Shown: positions 53,945-63,905 of the stretch, one piece after another
Position numbering within the stretch: the stretch's first letter is position 1
How the letters are laid out: every line of letters begins with the position of its first letter
Assembly: GCF_038449125.1 (NCBI RefSeq)
Contig: NZ_CP151800.1
Span: 4,002,406-4,066,405, forward strand
DNA: 64,000 bases
DNA from: Kosakonia sp. BYX6
GTDB taxonomy: Bacteria; Pseudomonadota; Gammaproteobacteria; Enterobacterales; Enterobacteriaceae
Direction: 5' to 3'
Made by a program: the position numbers and the translations under genes
Notes under the pieces: model-generated
What the model was told of the DNA's origin: nothing
Database searches by the model: none
The model's input: the letters and a program-made list of their open reading frames with translations, nothing else

Positions 53945-54948
53945 TTGAAAAACCTCGCGGCCAGCAGGATAAACAGCGGCGCGCCCGCCAACGCCGTCAT
54001 CACACCGGTCGCCAATTCCTGCGGCGAAAGCAGCGTGCGGGCGGTGATATCCGCCACCAGCAGCAACAGCGCGCCGCCCAGCGCTGAAAGCGGCACCACA
54101 ACGCGTAAATCTTCTCCCGCGAGGCGGCGCACCATGTGCGGCACCACGAGGCCAATAAAACCAATCGGCCCAGCGACCGAGACCGCCGCGCCACACAGCA
54201 GTGCGATGGCGAGCAGTGACAGCACACGCGTACGCGTGAGCGATACGCCAAGCCCTTTCGCCATATTGTCGCCCAATGCCAGCATATTCAGTGCCGGAGT
54301 GAGCCACAGCGCCAGCGCAAACCCGCCCACAGCGGCGATTGCCGCATGCTGGATTTGCCCCCAACTCAGCCCGGCGAGATCGCCTGCCAGCCAGGTGCGC
54401 ATACTCAGCAGTGTTTGCTCATCAAGGATCAGGATCGCGGCGGTAATGGATGAGGCAAAGGTCGACAGCGCCACGCCGCACAGCGTGACTTTCATCGGCG
54501 TAAAACCAGAACGGCCAGCGGCGGATAGCAGCATCACCAGCGAAAAGAGCAGCGCCGCGCCGCCTGCGGCAATCAACGGACGGCTGAATGACGCATCACC
54601 TATACTGATGCCAAGCGCGGTTGTCGCCACTACCGCCAGCGCCGCTCCCGCGTTTAAGCCGAGAATATGCGGCTCACCCAATGGGTTGCGAATCACCGAT
54701 TGCAGTAGCGCGCCAGCAACGCCGAGTGCCGCGCCGGTGAACAGTGCCGCCACCAGCCGCAACAAACGCAGGCTGATAATCACGCGGTGATCAAAATTGC
54801 GTGGGTCAAAATCCACCAGCGCCTGCACCACCGTGGGCGGCGCGATAACGCGTGCGCCAAACCCTAAATGCGCGATGGCCGCCGCCAGCACGCATAACAG
54901 CAGCCCGAAGAACGCGATGCTGGCGCGCCCGGTACAACGCGCGCTCAT
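53941..54948 (-). CDS. Iron-siderophore ABC permease (FecC-type), first subunit
   Basis: 335 residues, FecCD family: LRLLRLVAALFTGAALGVAG, NPLGEPHILGLNAGAALAVV, and the coupling segment SVAGPIGFIGLVVPHMVRRL. It is paralogous to the next gene. The start overlaps the stop of the ATPase gene by four bases. Confidence 0.93.
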   Translation of the reverse strand: MSARCTGRASIAFFGLLLCVLAAAIAHLGFGARVIAPPTVVQALVDFDPRNFDHRVIISLRLLRLVAALFTGAALGVAGALLQSVIRNPLGEPHILGLNAGAALAVVATTALGISIGDASFSRPLIAAGGAALLFSLVMLLSAAGRSGFTPMKVTLCGVALSTFASSITAAILILDEQTLLSMRTWLAGDLAGLSWGQIQHAAIAAVGGFALALWLTPALNMLALGDNMAKGLGVSLTRTRVLSLLAIALLCGAAVSVAGPIGFIGLVVPHMVRRLAGEDLRVVVPLSALGGALLLLVADITARTLLSPQELATGVMTALAGAPLFILLAARFFK

Positions 54949-55772
54949 GCGTTGGAACCGTAAAGTTTGCGAAACGGCATAAAGAAGGGTTTGCCGGTCA
55001 ATGGGTTAACTGACATCTGTACATCGACATCAAACACGTTTTTGATCAGTTCCGGCGTACAGTCGTCACCTTCGTGGATCACGCCCTGCAAACGCCCCTG
55101 TTTGAGGAACACCAGTGTGTCGCCGTAGTTCACGGCAAAGTTGAGATCGTGCAGCACCACAACCACGGTGCGGCCATGATCGCGCGTCAATGAATGCAGC
55201 AGTTCGAGGATCTCAACCTGGTAGCGCAGATCGAGGAATGTTGTCGGTTCATCCAGCAAGATCACCGGCGTTTGTTGCGCCAGCGCCATGGCAATCCAGC
55301 AGCGCTGACGCTGGCCGCCGGAAAGGCTGTCGACCGTTTGATGGGCAAATTCGGCGGTGCCGGTCAAATTCAGTGCTTCCAGCACCGCCAGTTCATCCTC
55401 TTCCGACCACTGGCGCATAAAGCTTTGCCACGGAAAACGCCCGCGCGACACCAGTTCAAACACTGTTAAACCTTCCGGCACAATCGGCGATTGCGGCAGA
55501 ATGCCCAACTGGCGGGAAACGGTTTTGGTGGGTTGTTGATGAATGGCTTTGCCATCAAGCAGCACGCTGCCGCCGAGCGGTTTCAGCATGCGGGCGATGG
55601 TGCTAAGCAGTGTGGATTTGCCGGAACCGTTCGCGCCGACCAGAACGGTCATTTTGCCCGATGGGATCGTCAGGCTGATGTCATCAACAATAATCTGTTT
55701 GTGATAGCCCGCCGACAGGCTGTCGAGAACAATGCCGTGTCCTTCAGTTTGTTGTTCCACTCGCTGTGGCAT
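54945..55772 (-). CDS. Iron-siderophore ABC ATPase (FecE/FepC-type)
   Basis: 275 residues from ATG 55772 behind CAGGAG; the frame opens at 55805. Walker A is LVGANGSGKSTLL, the signature [20 protein letters not shown], Walker B VILLDEPTTFLD and the H-loop VVVLHDLN. It heads the operon ATPase-permease-permease-binding protein-RpiR, transcribed away from the TonB receptor and with a Fur-like site in front. Confidence 0.93.
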   Translation of the reverse strand: MPQRVEQQTEGHGIVLDSLSAGYHKQIIVDDISLTIPSGKMTVLVGANGSGKSTLLSTIARMLKPLGGSVLLDGKAIHQQPTKTVSRQLGILPQSPIVPEGLTVFELVSRGRFPWQSFMRQWSEEDELAVLEALNLTGTAEFAHQTVDSLSGGQRQRCWIAMALAQQTPVILLDEPTTFLDLRYQVEILELLHSLTRDHGRTVVVVLHDLNFAVNYGDTLVFLKQGRLQGVIHEGDDCTPELIKNVFDVDVQMSVNPLTGKPFFMPFRKLYGSNA

Positions 55773-56212
55773 GTTGGCTCCTGCGCCGCAACATCGTGGA
55801 CTCACCCACGTACGTTAATCTTTTCAAATAAAAATAAATATCATTCTCTTTTGAGATTTTGCAATTTGCCGCTGTAGTAGTCAAGCATCGTCGAGCGTGA
55901 ATCCAACAACCCTTTTCCTGGTGTGACTACAGGCAAAAACCCTTTTCTTATTACCAATTAATTTATTTATTTTTAATAAGTTAAATAATCATTAATGGTA
56001 AAAACAGGAGGTTTTTCATCGCCCAGATTCGCTGTAGCAAATTTCTCAGTTTTTGCATTTACTACTACAAACGCTCGTGATTGAATGATTCTCAATTACA
56101 TATCCGATGCCAATATGTGCGGCTAACGGATAGATTCACGCAATCGAGCAATAAATATAAAAATGTTCACGCCTGCCTTTTTACGCAGGATCTCTTCGGG
56201 AAAGTAGATTAA
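55773..56212. promoter_or_regulatory. Divergent iron-regulated region, siderophore ABC operon / TonB receptor
   Basis: The 440-base AT-rich spacer holds two Fur-like sites. At 55830-55848 the minus strand reads GAGAATGATATTTATTTTT, which matches the 19-base consensus at 14 positions, serving the ABC operon. At 56081-56099 the plus strand reads TTGAATGATTCTCAATTAC, a weaker match of 12, serving the receptor. A related motif also occurs near both ends, TGTAGTAG at about 55874 and its inverse CTACTACA at about 56062. No gene is seen. Confidence 0.6.
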
Positions 56213-58372
56213 ATGGCTGAGTTAACTCGTTGTATTTCCGGGCTGAAAGGTCGCGCGTTGTTTTCCGCGCTCTTTTTAGGTTCGGTTTTCTCTCCGTTCA
56301 CGCACGCGGCCGACAAGCCGGATCAAACGAAAGACGGCGATACCTTAACGGTGTTGGCAGATGCGTCATCTGCCGATAAACAGGCGACGTCCGGCTACCA
56401 GCCGATCAGTTCGTCCACCGCCACGCTAACGTCGATGCCGCTGCTGGATATTCCGCAAGTGGTCAACACCGTGAGCGATGAAGTGCTGAAAGATCAGCAC
56501 GCCACCACGCTCGACGAAGCGCTGTATAACGTCAGTAATGTGGTGCAAACCAACACGCTCGGCGGCACGCAGGACGCGTTTGTGCGACGGGGATTTGGCG
56601 CAAACCGTGACGGTTCGATCATGACCAACGGCCTGCGCACCGTGGTGCCGCGCAGTTTTAATGCCGACGCCTCTCGCGTGGAAGTGCTAAAAGGCCCGGC
56701 TTCGACGCTGTATGGCATTCTCGATCCCGGCGGGCTTATCAATGTTGTCACTAAGCGCCCGGAAACAAAATTCGGCGGTTCCATTTCCGCAACCTCTTCC
56801 AGCTTTGGCGGCGGCACCGGGCAGTTTGACGTTACCGGCCCGATTGAAGGCACACGGCTGGCGTATCGCCTGATCGGCGAGTATCAACACGAGGATTACT
56901 GGCGCAATTTCGGCAAAGAGAAAAGCACCTTTATTGCGCCGTCGCTGACCTGGTTTGGTGATAACGCCACGGTGAATGTGCTCTATTCGCACCGCGATTA
57001 TCAGACGCCTTTCGATCGCGGCACGATCTTCGATCTCACCACCAAACAGCCGGTGAATGTGGATCGTAAAACCCGTTTCGATGAGCCGTTTAACATTACC
57101 GATGGCGAATCCGACATTGCACAGTTGAACGCGGAGTACCGCTTCAACAGCCAGTGGACCGGCAAACTGGAGTACGGTTTCAGCCAGGATAAATACAGCG
57201 ACAACCAGTCTCGTGTGATGGCCTATGATGCGGCGACCGGCAATTTAACCCGCCGCGTCGATGCCACACAGGGTTCAACACAGCGTATGCATACCAGCCG
57301 GGCGGATTTGCAGGGCAATGTTGATATTGGCGGCTTTTATAATGAGATCCTCACCGGCGTTTCGTATGAATATTACGATCTGCTGCGCACCGATATGATC
57401 CGCTGTAAAAACACGCAGGATTTCAATATTTATAACCCGAGCTACGGCAGCGCCAGCAAATGCACCTCGGTTTCCGCGTCGGATAGCGACCAGACGATCC
57501 AACAAGAGAGTTATTCAGCGTATGCGCAGGACGCGTTATATCTGACCGACAAATGGATCGCCGTGGCCGGGATGCGTTATCAGTATTACACCCAGTACGC
57601 CGGCAAAGGGCGCCCGTTCAACGTCAACACCGACAGCAGCGATGAGAAGTGGACGCCGAAATTCGGCCTGGTCTACAAACTCACGCCGTCGATTTCGCTG
57701 TTTGGTAACGTGGCGAAAGCCTTTATGCCGCAGTCGTCGATTGCCAGCTACATTGGCGATTTACCGCCGGAAACCTCCACATCTTACGAAGTGGGCGCGA
57801 AGTTTGACCTGTTCGACGGCGTTACCGCCAATATCAGCATGTTTGATATCCACAAACGCAATGTGCTGTACAACGAAATTGTTGGCGACGACACGGTGGC
57901 GAAAACCGCTGGTCGCGTGCGTTCTCAAGGCGTGGAAATGGATCTGGCCGGTTCGCTGACGCCGAATATGAATGTGATCGCCAGCTACAGCTATACCGAC
58001 GCGAAAGTGTTGGAAGATCCGGATTACGCAGGCAAACCGCTGCCGAACGTGCCGCGCCACACCGGTTCGCTGTTCCTGACTTATGACATCAACAATGCGT
58101 TTGCCGGGAATACGCTAACCCTCGGCGGCGGCGGCCACGGCGTAAGCCGTCGTTCCGCCACCAACGGCGCGGATTATTATCTGCCGGGCTACGTTGTTGC
58201 TGATGCGTTTGCCGCGTACAAAATGAAGCTGCAATACCCGGTCACTTTGCAGGTGAATGTGAAGAATATCTTCGATAAGACCTATTACACCTCGTCAATT
58301 GCCACTAACAACCTCGGCAACCAGATTGGCGATCCGCGCGAAGTGCAGTTCACGGTTAAGATGGATTTTTGA
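56213..58372 (+). CDS. TonB-dependent siderophore receptor
   Basis: 719 residues, signal peptide cut near THA. TonB box region is GDTLTVLAD. The plug (about 75-185) contains GANRDGSIMTNGL and VEVLKGPASTLYGILDPGGL, and the barrel ends FTVKMDF. There is no N-terminal FecA-type signalling domain. Two cysteines (MIRCKN, SKCTS) probably close an outer loop. Its pairing with a divergent FecCDE-like importer suggests that both carry the same ligand; FhuE-, Fct- or achromobactin-receptor-like proteins are the nearest kinds I can name. Confidence 0.88.
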   Translation: MAELTRCISGLKGRALFSALFLGSVFSPFTHAADKPDQTKDGDTLTVLADASSADKQATSGYQPISSSTATLTSMPLLDIPQVVNTVSDEVLKDQHATTLDEALYNVSNVVQTNTLGGTQDAFVRRGFGANRDGSIMTNGLRTVVPRSFNADASRVEVLKGPASTLYGILDPGGLINVVTKRPETKFGGSISATSSSFGGGTGQFDVTGPIEGTRLAYRLIGEYQHEDYWRNFGKEKSTFIAPSLTWFGDNATVNVLYSHRDYQTPFDRGTIFDLTTKQPVNVDRKTRFDEPFNITDGESDIAQLNAEYRFNSQWTGKLEYGFSQDKYSDNQSRVMAYDAATGNLTRRVDATQGSTQRMHTSRADLQGNVDIGGFYNEILTGVSYEYYDLLRTDMIRCKNTQDFNIYNPSYGSASKCTSVSASDSDQTIQQESYSAYAQDALYLTDKWIAVAGMRYQYYTQYAGKGRPFNVNTDSSDEKWTPKFGLVYKLTPSISLFGNVAKAFMPQSSIASYIGDLPPETSTSYEVGAKFDLFDGVTANISMFDIHKRNVLYNEIVGDDTVAKTAGRVRSQGVEMDLAGSLTPNMNVIASYSYTDAKVLEDPDYAGKPLPNVPRHTGSLFLTYDINNAFAGNTLTLGGGGHGVSRRSATNGADYYLPGYVVADAFAAYKMKLQYPVTLQVNVKNIFDKTYYTSSIATNNLGNQIGDPREVQFTVKMDF

Positions 58373-58378
58373 TTTTTT

Positions 58379-58448
58379 GCCCGATGGCGCTTCGCTTATG
58401 GGGCCTCCCTTTCTCTCCAGCCGGGTCAGGCGAAGCCGCCACCCGGCA
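58379..58448. repeat. REP-like palindromes after the TonB receptor
   Basis: GCCCGATGGCGCTTCGCTTA and GCCGGGTCAGGCGAAGCCGC with a following CACCCGGC make a degenerate BIME between the receptor and the ABC operon. Confidence 0.7.
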
Positions 58449-58559
58449 AATCCCCCATGAACACCTGTTCATTAAACAGTCACCTTCCCGCCATCCTTTT
58501 GCAGCATTTTTTTCACACAATCCCCGCTTTCGAAACCCGTACATTGTTTTCAGGCACTG

Positions 58560-59432
58560 ATGAAAAAATACTGGCTTCCCTGGCTGATTCTGTCGCCTTC
58601 GCTGCTGTTTCTGGCGCTGTTTACCTACTTTCCACTGCTGCGTTCGGTGTATGACAGCCTGTTCGATACCCGCATGGCAAGCGGCGACGCGCCTTTTGTC
58701 GGGCTGGGAAACTTTGCCCGTTTGCTGGCGGATACGGTGTTCTGGCAGTCGCTGTTCAATAACCTGGTGTATATCCTGCTGACCGTCATTCCGGGCGTGA
58801 CGCTGGCGTTGCTGCTGGCGGTCACGCTGTGGGAAAACCACCGCATTAACCGCTGGCTGCGCACCGCTTTTTTCTTCCCGATGATTATCCCGATGGTCAG
58901 CGCCGCTGCGCTGTGGCTGTTCATTTTTATGCCCGGCCTCGGCATGCTCGACCATTACCTGGCGCAACTTTTCGGCCCGATGAATAACAACTGGCTGGGC
59001 CGCAGCAACAGCGCGCTATTTGCGCTGGCGCTGATTGGCGTCTGGAAATTCGCTGGCTATTACATGCTGTTTTTCCTCGCCGGATTGCAGGGCATCCCGG
59101 CATCCACCCGCGAAGCGGCGGTGATGGAAGGCGCGACAGCAACACAGGTCTTTTTCAAGGTCACGCTGCCTTTGCTGCGCCCGACCCTTAGTTTTGTCGT
59201 CACCACCGCGCTTATCTACTCGATTACGCAAATTGATCATGTGGCGGTCATGACGCGCGGCGGGCCGGATAACGCCACCACCGTGCTGCTTTATTACATC
59301 CAGAACCTCGCCTGGGACACGCACGATCTGGGGAAAGCCTCGGCCGCCACCTTTCTGACGCTGGTCGGGCTGTTCGTCTTTTCGCTGGTTAACCTGAAAT
59401 TACTGGAAAGAGGTGCGCACTATGAGCGTTGA
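58560..59432 (+). CDS. Sugar/glycerophosphodiester-type ABC permease (UgpA-like)
   Basis: 290 residues, six helices, MalF/UgpA type. The EAA loop that docks the ATPase reads STREAAVMEGATATQVFFKV and then TLPLLRP. It is first in a five-gene operon: permease, permease, gpdQ, ATPase, binding protein. The end overlaps the next permease by 11 bases. The phosphodiesterase gene in the operon points to glycerophosphodiesters as cargo (inference). Confidence 0.88.
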   Translation: MKKYWLPWLILSPSLLFLALFTYFPLLRSVYDSLFDTRMASGDAPFVGLGNFARLLADTVFWQSLFNNLVYILLTVIPGVTLALLLAVTLWENHRINRWLRTAFFFPMIIPMVSAAALWLFIFMPGLGMLDHYLAQLFGPMNNNWLGRSNSALFALALIGVWKFAGYYMLFFLAGLQGIPASTREAAVMEGATATQVFFKVTLPLLRPTLSFVVTTALIYSITQIDHVAVMTRGGPDNATTVLLYYIQNLAWDTHDLGKASAATFLTLVGLFVFSLVNLKLLERGAHYER

Positions 59433-60309
59433 CGTTTCACCCGCCATCAACCGCACGGCATCCACGCCACGCCCGCGGTGGCTGCGCTTGCGCCAGTCGC
59501 GCCCGATCACCCTTGCGCTGTTGATGAGTTGCCTGGCGCTGCTGTGGATTAGCCCGTTTATCTGGATGCTTTCATCAGCTTTCAGCGCCACGACCTTTGG
59601 CGAAGAGATGGCGTCAATCCTGCCGCGCTTCCCGCTGACGCTGGATAACTTTCGTGATGCGTGGGACAGCGCCAACTGGCTGAGCCTGTACGCCAACACG
59701 CTGATTTTCGCCTTCGGCACTTTCTTCGTGCAGCTTTTCACCATCACCACCGCCGGGTATGTCTTCGCTTGCCACGCATTTCGCGGCAAACAGACGCTGT
59801 TCATCCTGTTTCTGGTGCAGCTAATGATCATGCCGGTGGTGATGATGATCCCCAACATGCTGACACTCAAAACCTTCGGCCTGCTCAACACCCTGACCGG
59901 CGTGATGATGCCCTATTTCACCTCGGCGTTCGGCGTGTTTCTGATGCGCCAGGCGTTTCTCGCCATCCCAAAAGAGATTGAAGAAGCCGCGCTGATGGAG
60001 GGTTGCCGCTGGTGGCAAGTGCTGTTCCGCGTGATGTTGCCGATGTCGTGGCCGTCGGTGCTGGCTTTCGCCACCGTCAGCATTACCTACCACTGGAACG
60101 AGTATTTATGGCCGCTGATGATGCTCAATGACCCGGACAAACAGGTGCTGACGGTCGGGTTGGTCTCTTTTGCGATGGGCGCGGAATCCGGCGGCCAGTG
60201 GGGAATGATCAGCGCCGGAACGCTGATGGTCTGCCTGCCTTTGATGGTCGCGTTTATCGCTTTCCAGAAACAGTTTCTCCGAAGCTTTGGCTTCTCCGGC
60301 ATTAAATAA
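59422..60309 (+). CDS. Sugar/glycerophosphodiester-type ABC permease (UgpE-like)
   Basis: 295 residues from ATG 59422, six helices, MalG/UgpE type. The EAA loop is [20 protein letters not shown], followed by [10 protein letters not shown]. It forms the heterodimeric channel with the previous protein. gpdQ starts 11 bases later. Confidence 0.88.
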   Translation: MSVDVSPAINRTASTPRPRWLRLRQSRPITLALLMSCLALLWISPFIWMLSSAFSATTFGEEMASILPRFPLTLDNFRDAWDSANWLSLYANTLIFAFGTFFVQLFTITTAGYVFACHAFRGKQTLFILFLVQLMIMPVVMMIPNMLTLKTFGLLNTLTGVMMPYFTSAFGVFLMRQAFLAIPKEIEEAALMEGCRWWQVLFRVMLPMSWPSVLAFATVSITYHWNEYLWPLMMLNDPDKQVLTVGLVSFAMGAESGGQWGMISAGTLMVCLPLMVAFIAFQKQFLRSFGFSGIK

Positions 60310-60320
60310 GGAGCGTAGTA

Positions 60321-61145
60321 ATGTTTTTAGCGCAAATTTCCGATACCCATTTCCGCAGCCAGAACGAGAAGCTGTACGGTTTTATCGATATCAACGCGGG
60401 CAACGCCGATGTGGTATGTCAGTTGAACGCCCTGCGTGAACGCCCGGATGCCGTGGTGGTGAGCGGCGATATCGTGAACTGTGGTCGGCCTGAAGAGTAC
60501 CGCGTCGCACGCCAGATCCTGGGCGGCCTCGACTACCCGCTGTTTGTTATTCCCGGCAACCACGACGACAAAGCCCATTTTCTGGAATACCTGCACCCGC
60601 TCTGCCCACAGCTTGGCAGCGACCCGCAGAACATGCGTTACGCCATTGATGACTTCGCCACCCGCCTGCTGTTTATCGACTCAAGTCTTGCCGGGGAATC
60701 GAAAGGCTGGTTGACCCGCGAAACCCTGGACTGGCTGGAAGCGCAACTCAGCAGTAGCGGCAGCAAACCCGCCGCCGTGTTTATGCACCACCCGCCGTTG
60801 CCGCTCGGCAACGCGCAGATGGATCGCATCGCCTGTGAAAACGGCCATCTTTTATTGGAACTGGTCGCGCGTTTCCCGGCGCTGACGCGTATTTTCTGCG
60901 GCCATAATCACAGCCTGACCATGACACAGTACCGCCAGGCGACCATCGCCACCATTCCGGCTACCGTGCACCAGGTGCCGTACTGCCACGAAGATAACCG
61001 CCCGTATTACGACATGTCGCCGCCATCCTGCCTGATGCACCGCCAGGTGGGCGAACAGTGGGTGAGCTATTTGCATCCGCTCTCCCATTACGCTGGCCCG
61101 TGGCTTTACAGCGAGAGCATCAGTTGCCCGGTGGATGAGCGCTAA
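60321..61145 (+). CDS. gpdQ: Glycerophosphodiesterase GpdQ, binuclear metallophosphoesterase
   Basis: 274 residues, the length of GpdQ from Klebsiella (Enterobacter) aerogenes, which it follows almost throughout. GpdQ hydrolyses glycerophosphodiesters, and is known for also acting on organophosphate diesters. All metal ligands fall at the published numbers: Asp8, His10, Asp50, Asn80, His156, His195 and His197 ([33 protein letters not shown]). No signal peptide, so it acts on cargo after import. It sits in the middle of the ABC operon. Confidence 0.96.
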   Translation: MFLAQISDTHFRSQNEKLYGFIDINAGNADVVCQLNALRERPDAVVVSGDIVNCGRPEEYRVARQILGGLDYPLFVIPGNHDDKAHFLEYLHPLCPQLGSDPQNMRYAIDDFATRLLFIDSSLAGESKGWLTRETLDWLEAQLSSSGSKPAAVFMHHPPLPLGNAQMDRIACENGHLLLELVARFPALTRIFCGHNHSLTMTQYRQATIATIPATVHQVPYCHEDNRPYYDMSPPSCLMHRQVGEQWVSYLHPLSHYAGPWLYSESISCPVDER

Positions 61146-62223
61146 AGCCATGTTGAGACTGAACAACGTCAGCAAACTGTTCGATGGCAAAGCGGCGCTG
61201 AGCGCGCTGTCGCTGGAGATTCGTGACGGCGAATTTGTGGTGCTGGTTGGCCCGTCCGGTTGCGGCAAAAGTACTTTACTGCGCCTGATTGCCGGGCTGG
61301 AGAGCGTCAGCGATGGCGAGATCTGGCTCAACGGCGACGAGATCACAGCTTCTTCGCCCCGCGAGCGTAACTTCGCGATGATCTTCCAGAACTACGCGCT
61401 GTTTCCGCATCTTTCCGTGCGCGACAACATCACGTTCGGCATGAAAGTGCGCAATGAAGAGAAGGCCAGTTGGCAGCCACGGCTGGATCGCGTGGCGCAG
61501 ATGTTGCAGCTTGACACCTTGCTCGACCGTAAACCGGCGAAACTCTCCGGCGGCCAGCGTCAGCGCGTGGCAATGGCGCGCGCCATCGTGCGTAATCCGA
61601 AGCTGTTTTTGATGGATGAACCACTCTCCAACCTGGATGCGCGGCTGCGTACCGAAGTGCGCGACAGCATTATGGCGATGCACCAGCAACTGAAAACCAG
61701 CACTATTTACGTGACTCACGATCAGACCGAAGCGATGTCGATGGCCGACCGCATTGTGGTGATGAAGGGCGGCCACGTGCAGCAAATTGGCCGACCGGAG
61801 CATCTTTATGCCCATCCGGCCAACTTGTTTGTCGCCGGGTTTATGGGTTCCCCGGCGATGAATTTGCTGTCGCTGCCGTGTGCGAACGGCGAGGTGCAAC
61901 TCGGTGAGCAACGCCTGCCGTTGCCGGCTCACGCCAGCCATTTACCGGAAGTATGGTTTGGTATTCGCCCGGAACATATCACCGACACGCCAGAAGCGGG
62001 CCAGTTGGTTTTACCTGCCACCGTGACACAGCGGGAACTGATGGGCGCGGACTATCAGCTTTATGTCAGCACGCCAATCGGCAACCTGCGCTTTATCCGC
62101 CGACATCGGGGTGATGTACCCAACAAAGGGGACACCCTCAGCGTCGGTTTTTTCCCCCTTGATAGCCATCTTTTTGATGCACAAACGCAGCTTAACTTAC
62201 ACCAGGAGACAGACCATGCATAA
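61135..62223 (+). CDS. ABC importer ATPase (UgpC/MalK-type)
   Basis: 362 residues from ATG 61135, inside the gpdQ end; ATG 61150 (357 residues) is the alternative. Walker [13 protein letters not shown], signature [15 protein letters not shown], Walker [14 protein letters not shown] and H-loop [10 protein letters not shown] are complete. A C-terminal TOBE regulatory domain (about 240-355) has WFGIRPEHI. It powers the two permeases of the operon. Confidence 0.93.
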   Translation: MSAKAMLRLNNVSKLFDGKAALSALSLEIRDGEFVVLVGPSGCGKSTLLRLIAGLESVSDGEIWLNGDEITASSPRERNFAMIFQNYALFPHLSVRDNITFGMKVRNEEKASWQPRLDRVAQMLQLDTLLDRKPAKLSGGQRQRVAMARAIVRNPKLFLMDEPLSNLDARLRTEVRDSIMAMHQQLKTSTIYVTHDQTEAMSMADRIVVMKGGHVQQIGRPEHLYAHPANLFVAGFMGSPAMNLLSLPCANGEVQLGEQRLPLPAHASHLPEVWFGIRPEHITDTPEAGQLVLPATVTQRELMGADYQLYVSTPIGNLRFIRRHRGDVPNKGDTLSVGFFPLDSHLFDAQTQLNLHQETDHA

Positions 62224-63538
62224 GCCTCTGACAAAGACGTTGCGAGCGCTTACTTACGGCATCACCCTTGCGATAAGCGGCACTGCTGCTGCGCAGGAGA
62301 AAATCGACTTTATGTTTCCCGCCCCGGTGGACGGCAAATTGACGATGGAGATGACACGCGTCATCAAAGCGTTCAATGATTCACAAAACGAGGTGGAAGT
62401 GCGCGGGATTTTCACCGGTAACTACGACACCACCAAGATGAAAGCCGAGTCCGCGCAGAAAGCGGGCCAGCCGCCTGCGCTGGTGATTATGTCCGCCAAC
62501 TTCACCACCGACCTGGCATTGAAAGATGAAATTCTGCCAATGGACGAGCTGTTCAAATATGGCGATAAAAAAGCGGGGGATTTCCTGCAAAACGAGTTCT
62601 GGCCGGCGATGCGTAAAAACGCGCAGGTGACAGGCGTCACTTACGCGATTCCGTTCCATAACTCGACGCCCATTCTTTACTACAACAAAACGCTGTTTGA
62701 GCAAGCGGGTATCACGCAGCCGCCGCAAAACTGGAAAGCGTTGCTCGAAGACGCGAAAAAGCTGACCGACCAGAGCAAAGGCCAGTGGGGCATTATGCTG
62801 CCCTCCACCAACGATGATTACGGCGGCTGGATTTTCTCGTCATTGGTGCGCGCCAACGGCGGCAACTACTTCAACGAAAACTACCCCGGCGAAGTCTATT
62901 ACAACGCGCCGACCACTATTGGCGCGCTGCGTTTCTGGCAGGACATGATCTACAAAGATAAAGTGATGCCGTCGGGCGTGCTGAACTCTAAACAGATCAG
63001 CGCCGCGTTTTTCTCCGGCAAATTGGGCATGGCGATACTCAGCACCGGCGCACTGGGCTTTATGCGCGAAAACACCAAAGATTTCGAACTGGGCGTGGCA
63101 ATGATGCCGGCGCAAGAACAACGCGCGGTGCCGATTGGCGGTGCCAGCCTGGTGAGTTTTAAAGGCATTTCCGATGCGCAGAAAAAAGCGGCCTACCAGT
63201 TTCTGACCTACCTGATTAGCCCGGAAGTCAACGGTTCGTGGAGCCGCTTTACCGGGTATTTCTCCCCACGTAAAGCCGCGTACGATACGCCGGAAATGAA
63301 GGACTATCTGAAGCAGGATCCGCGCGCCGCCATCGCGCTGCAACAGTTGCAGTACGCGCACCCGTGGTATTCCACTTACGAAACGGTCGCTGTGCGTAAA
63401 GCGATGGAAAACCAGCTCGCCGCCGTGGTGAACGACGAGAAAGTCACCCCGGAAGCCGCCGCCAACGCGGCGCAGAAAGAGGCGGACACGCTGATGAAAC
63501 CGTACGTTGAAAAAACCGCGCTGCAAGCGGGGAAATAA
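62216..63538 (+). CDS. Periplasmic solute-binding protein (UgpB-like)
   Basis: 440 residues from ATG 62216 behind CAGGAGAC; the frame further up is the ATPase shadow. The signal peptide ends SGTAAA. The family 1 binding-protein fold is clear, with YAIPFHNSTPILYYNKTLFE and GPVA-less hinge SKGQWGIMLPSTNDDYGGW. Residues like those in UgpB around NSTP and the aromatic-rich cleft suit a glycerophosphodiester, but the ligand is inferred from gpdQ. It is last in the operon. Confidence 0.88.
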   Translation: MHKPLTKTLRALTYGITLAISGTAAAQEKIDFMFPAPVDGKLTMEMTRVIKAFNDSQNEVEVRGIFTGNYDTTKMKAESAQKAGQPPALVIMSANFTTDLALKDEILPMDELFKYGDKKAGDFLQNEFWPAMRKNAQVTGVTYAIPFHNSTPILYYNKTLFEQAGITQPPQNWKALLEDAKKLTDQSKGQWGIMLPSTNDDYGGWIFSSLVRANGGNYFNENYPGEVYYNAPTTIGALRFWQDMIYKDKVMPSGVLNSKQISAAFFSGKLGMAILSTGALGFMRENTKDFELGVAMMPAQEQRAVPIGGASLVSFKGISDAQKKAAYQFLTYLISPEVNGSWSRFTGYFSPRKAAYDTPEMKDYLKQDPRAAIALQQLQYAHPWYSTYETVAVRKAMENQLAAVVNDEKVTPEAAANAAQKEADTLMKPYVEKTALQAGK

Positions 63539-63549
63539 GGTGTGGCGTA

Positions 63550-63567
63550 CCCCGCAGGGAAGCGGGG
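63550..63567 (+). terminator. Hairpin after the ABC/gpdQ operon
   Basis: CCCCGC-AGGGAA-GCGGGG followed by TTGGCTT; a modest terminator 11 bases after the stop. Confidence 0.6.
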
Positions 63568-63629
63568 TTGGCTTGCTTAACGACTGAAACGGTTCATGAT
63601 AAGCCGGATATTCTGTAAGGAAACAGCCA

Positions 63630-63905
63630 ATGATTAACGAGCAAAAAGCATTAGCAGCAGCCAAAGCCTACGCATTAAAAAACTTCACGAACTGCTGGGA
63701 TTACGACATTCACAATGCTGCGCTTGTGGAGATCGATGGGGTGCGGTATTGGGAAATTAATACCAATGTGGCCTCGCCTCCTGATACCCCATTTTATGAG
63801 CAATTCTTACCATCGCCGATGAAGTACTACGTGAACCCAGAAACCGGGGAGTGCGTTGGTTACAAAAGCCACCGCGATAAACGGATAAACCATCGCAATC
63901 GCTAA
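63630..63905 (+). CDS. Small uncharacterised protein, YrhB/immunity-like
   Basis: 91 residues with TAAGGAAAC before the start. It contains AAAKAYALKNF, then YWEINTNVASPPDTPFYEQF, and ends YYVNPETGECVGYKS with a basic tail. The last part, a residue pair of strands ending in NPETGE, is common in small YrhB-like and toxin-immunity-like proteins. No signal or membrane segment. I cannot assign a function; no toxin gene is visible beside it. The 95 bases after it show no feature I can support. Confidence 0.6.
   Translation: MINEQKALAAAKAYALKNFTNCWDYDIHNAALVEIDGVRYWEINTNVASPPDTPFYEQFLPSPMKYYVNPETGECVGYKSHRDKRINHRNR

Noticed and set aside
53945-54364. N-terminal extension of the second siderophore permease
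   Set aside because: The extra 140 codons overlap the other permease gene in another frame and read as nonsense; ATG 53944 in an ATGA overlap is the natural start.
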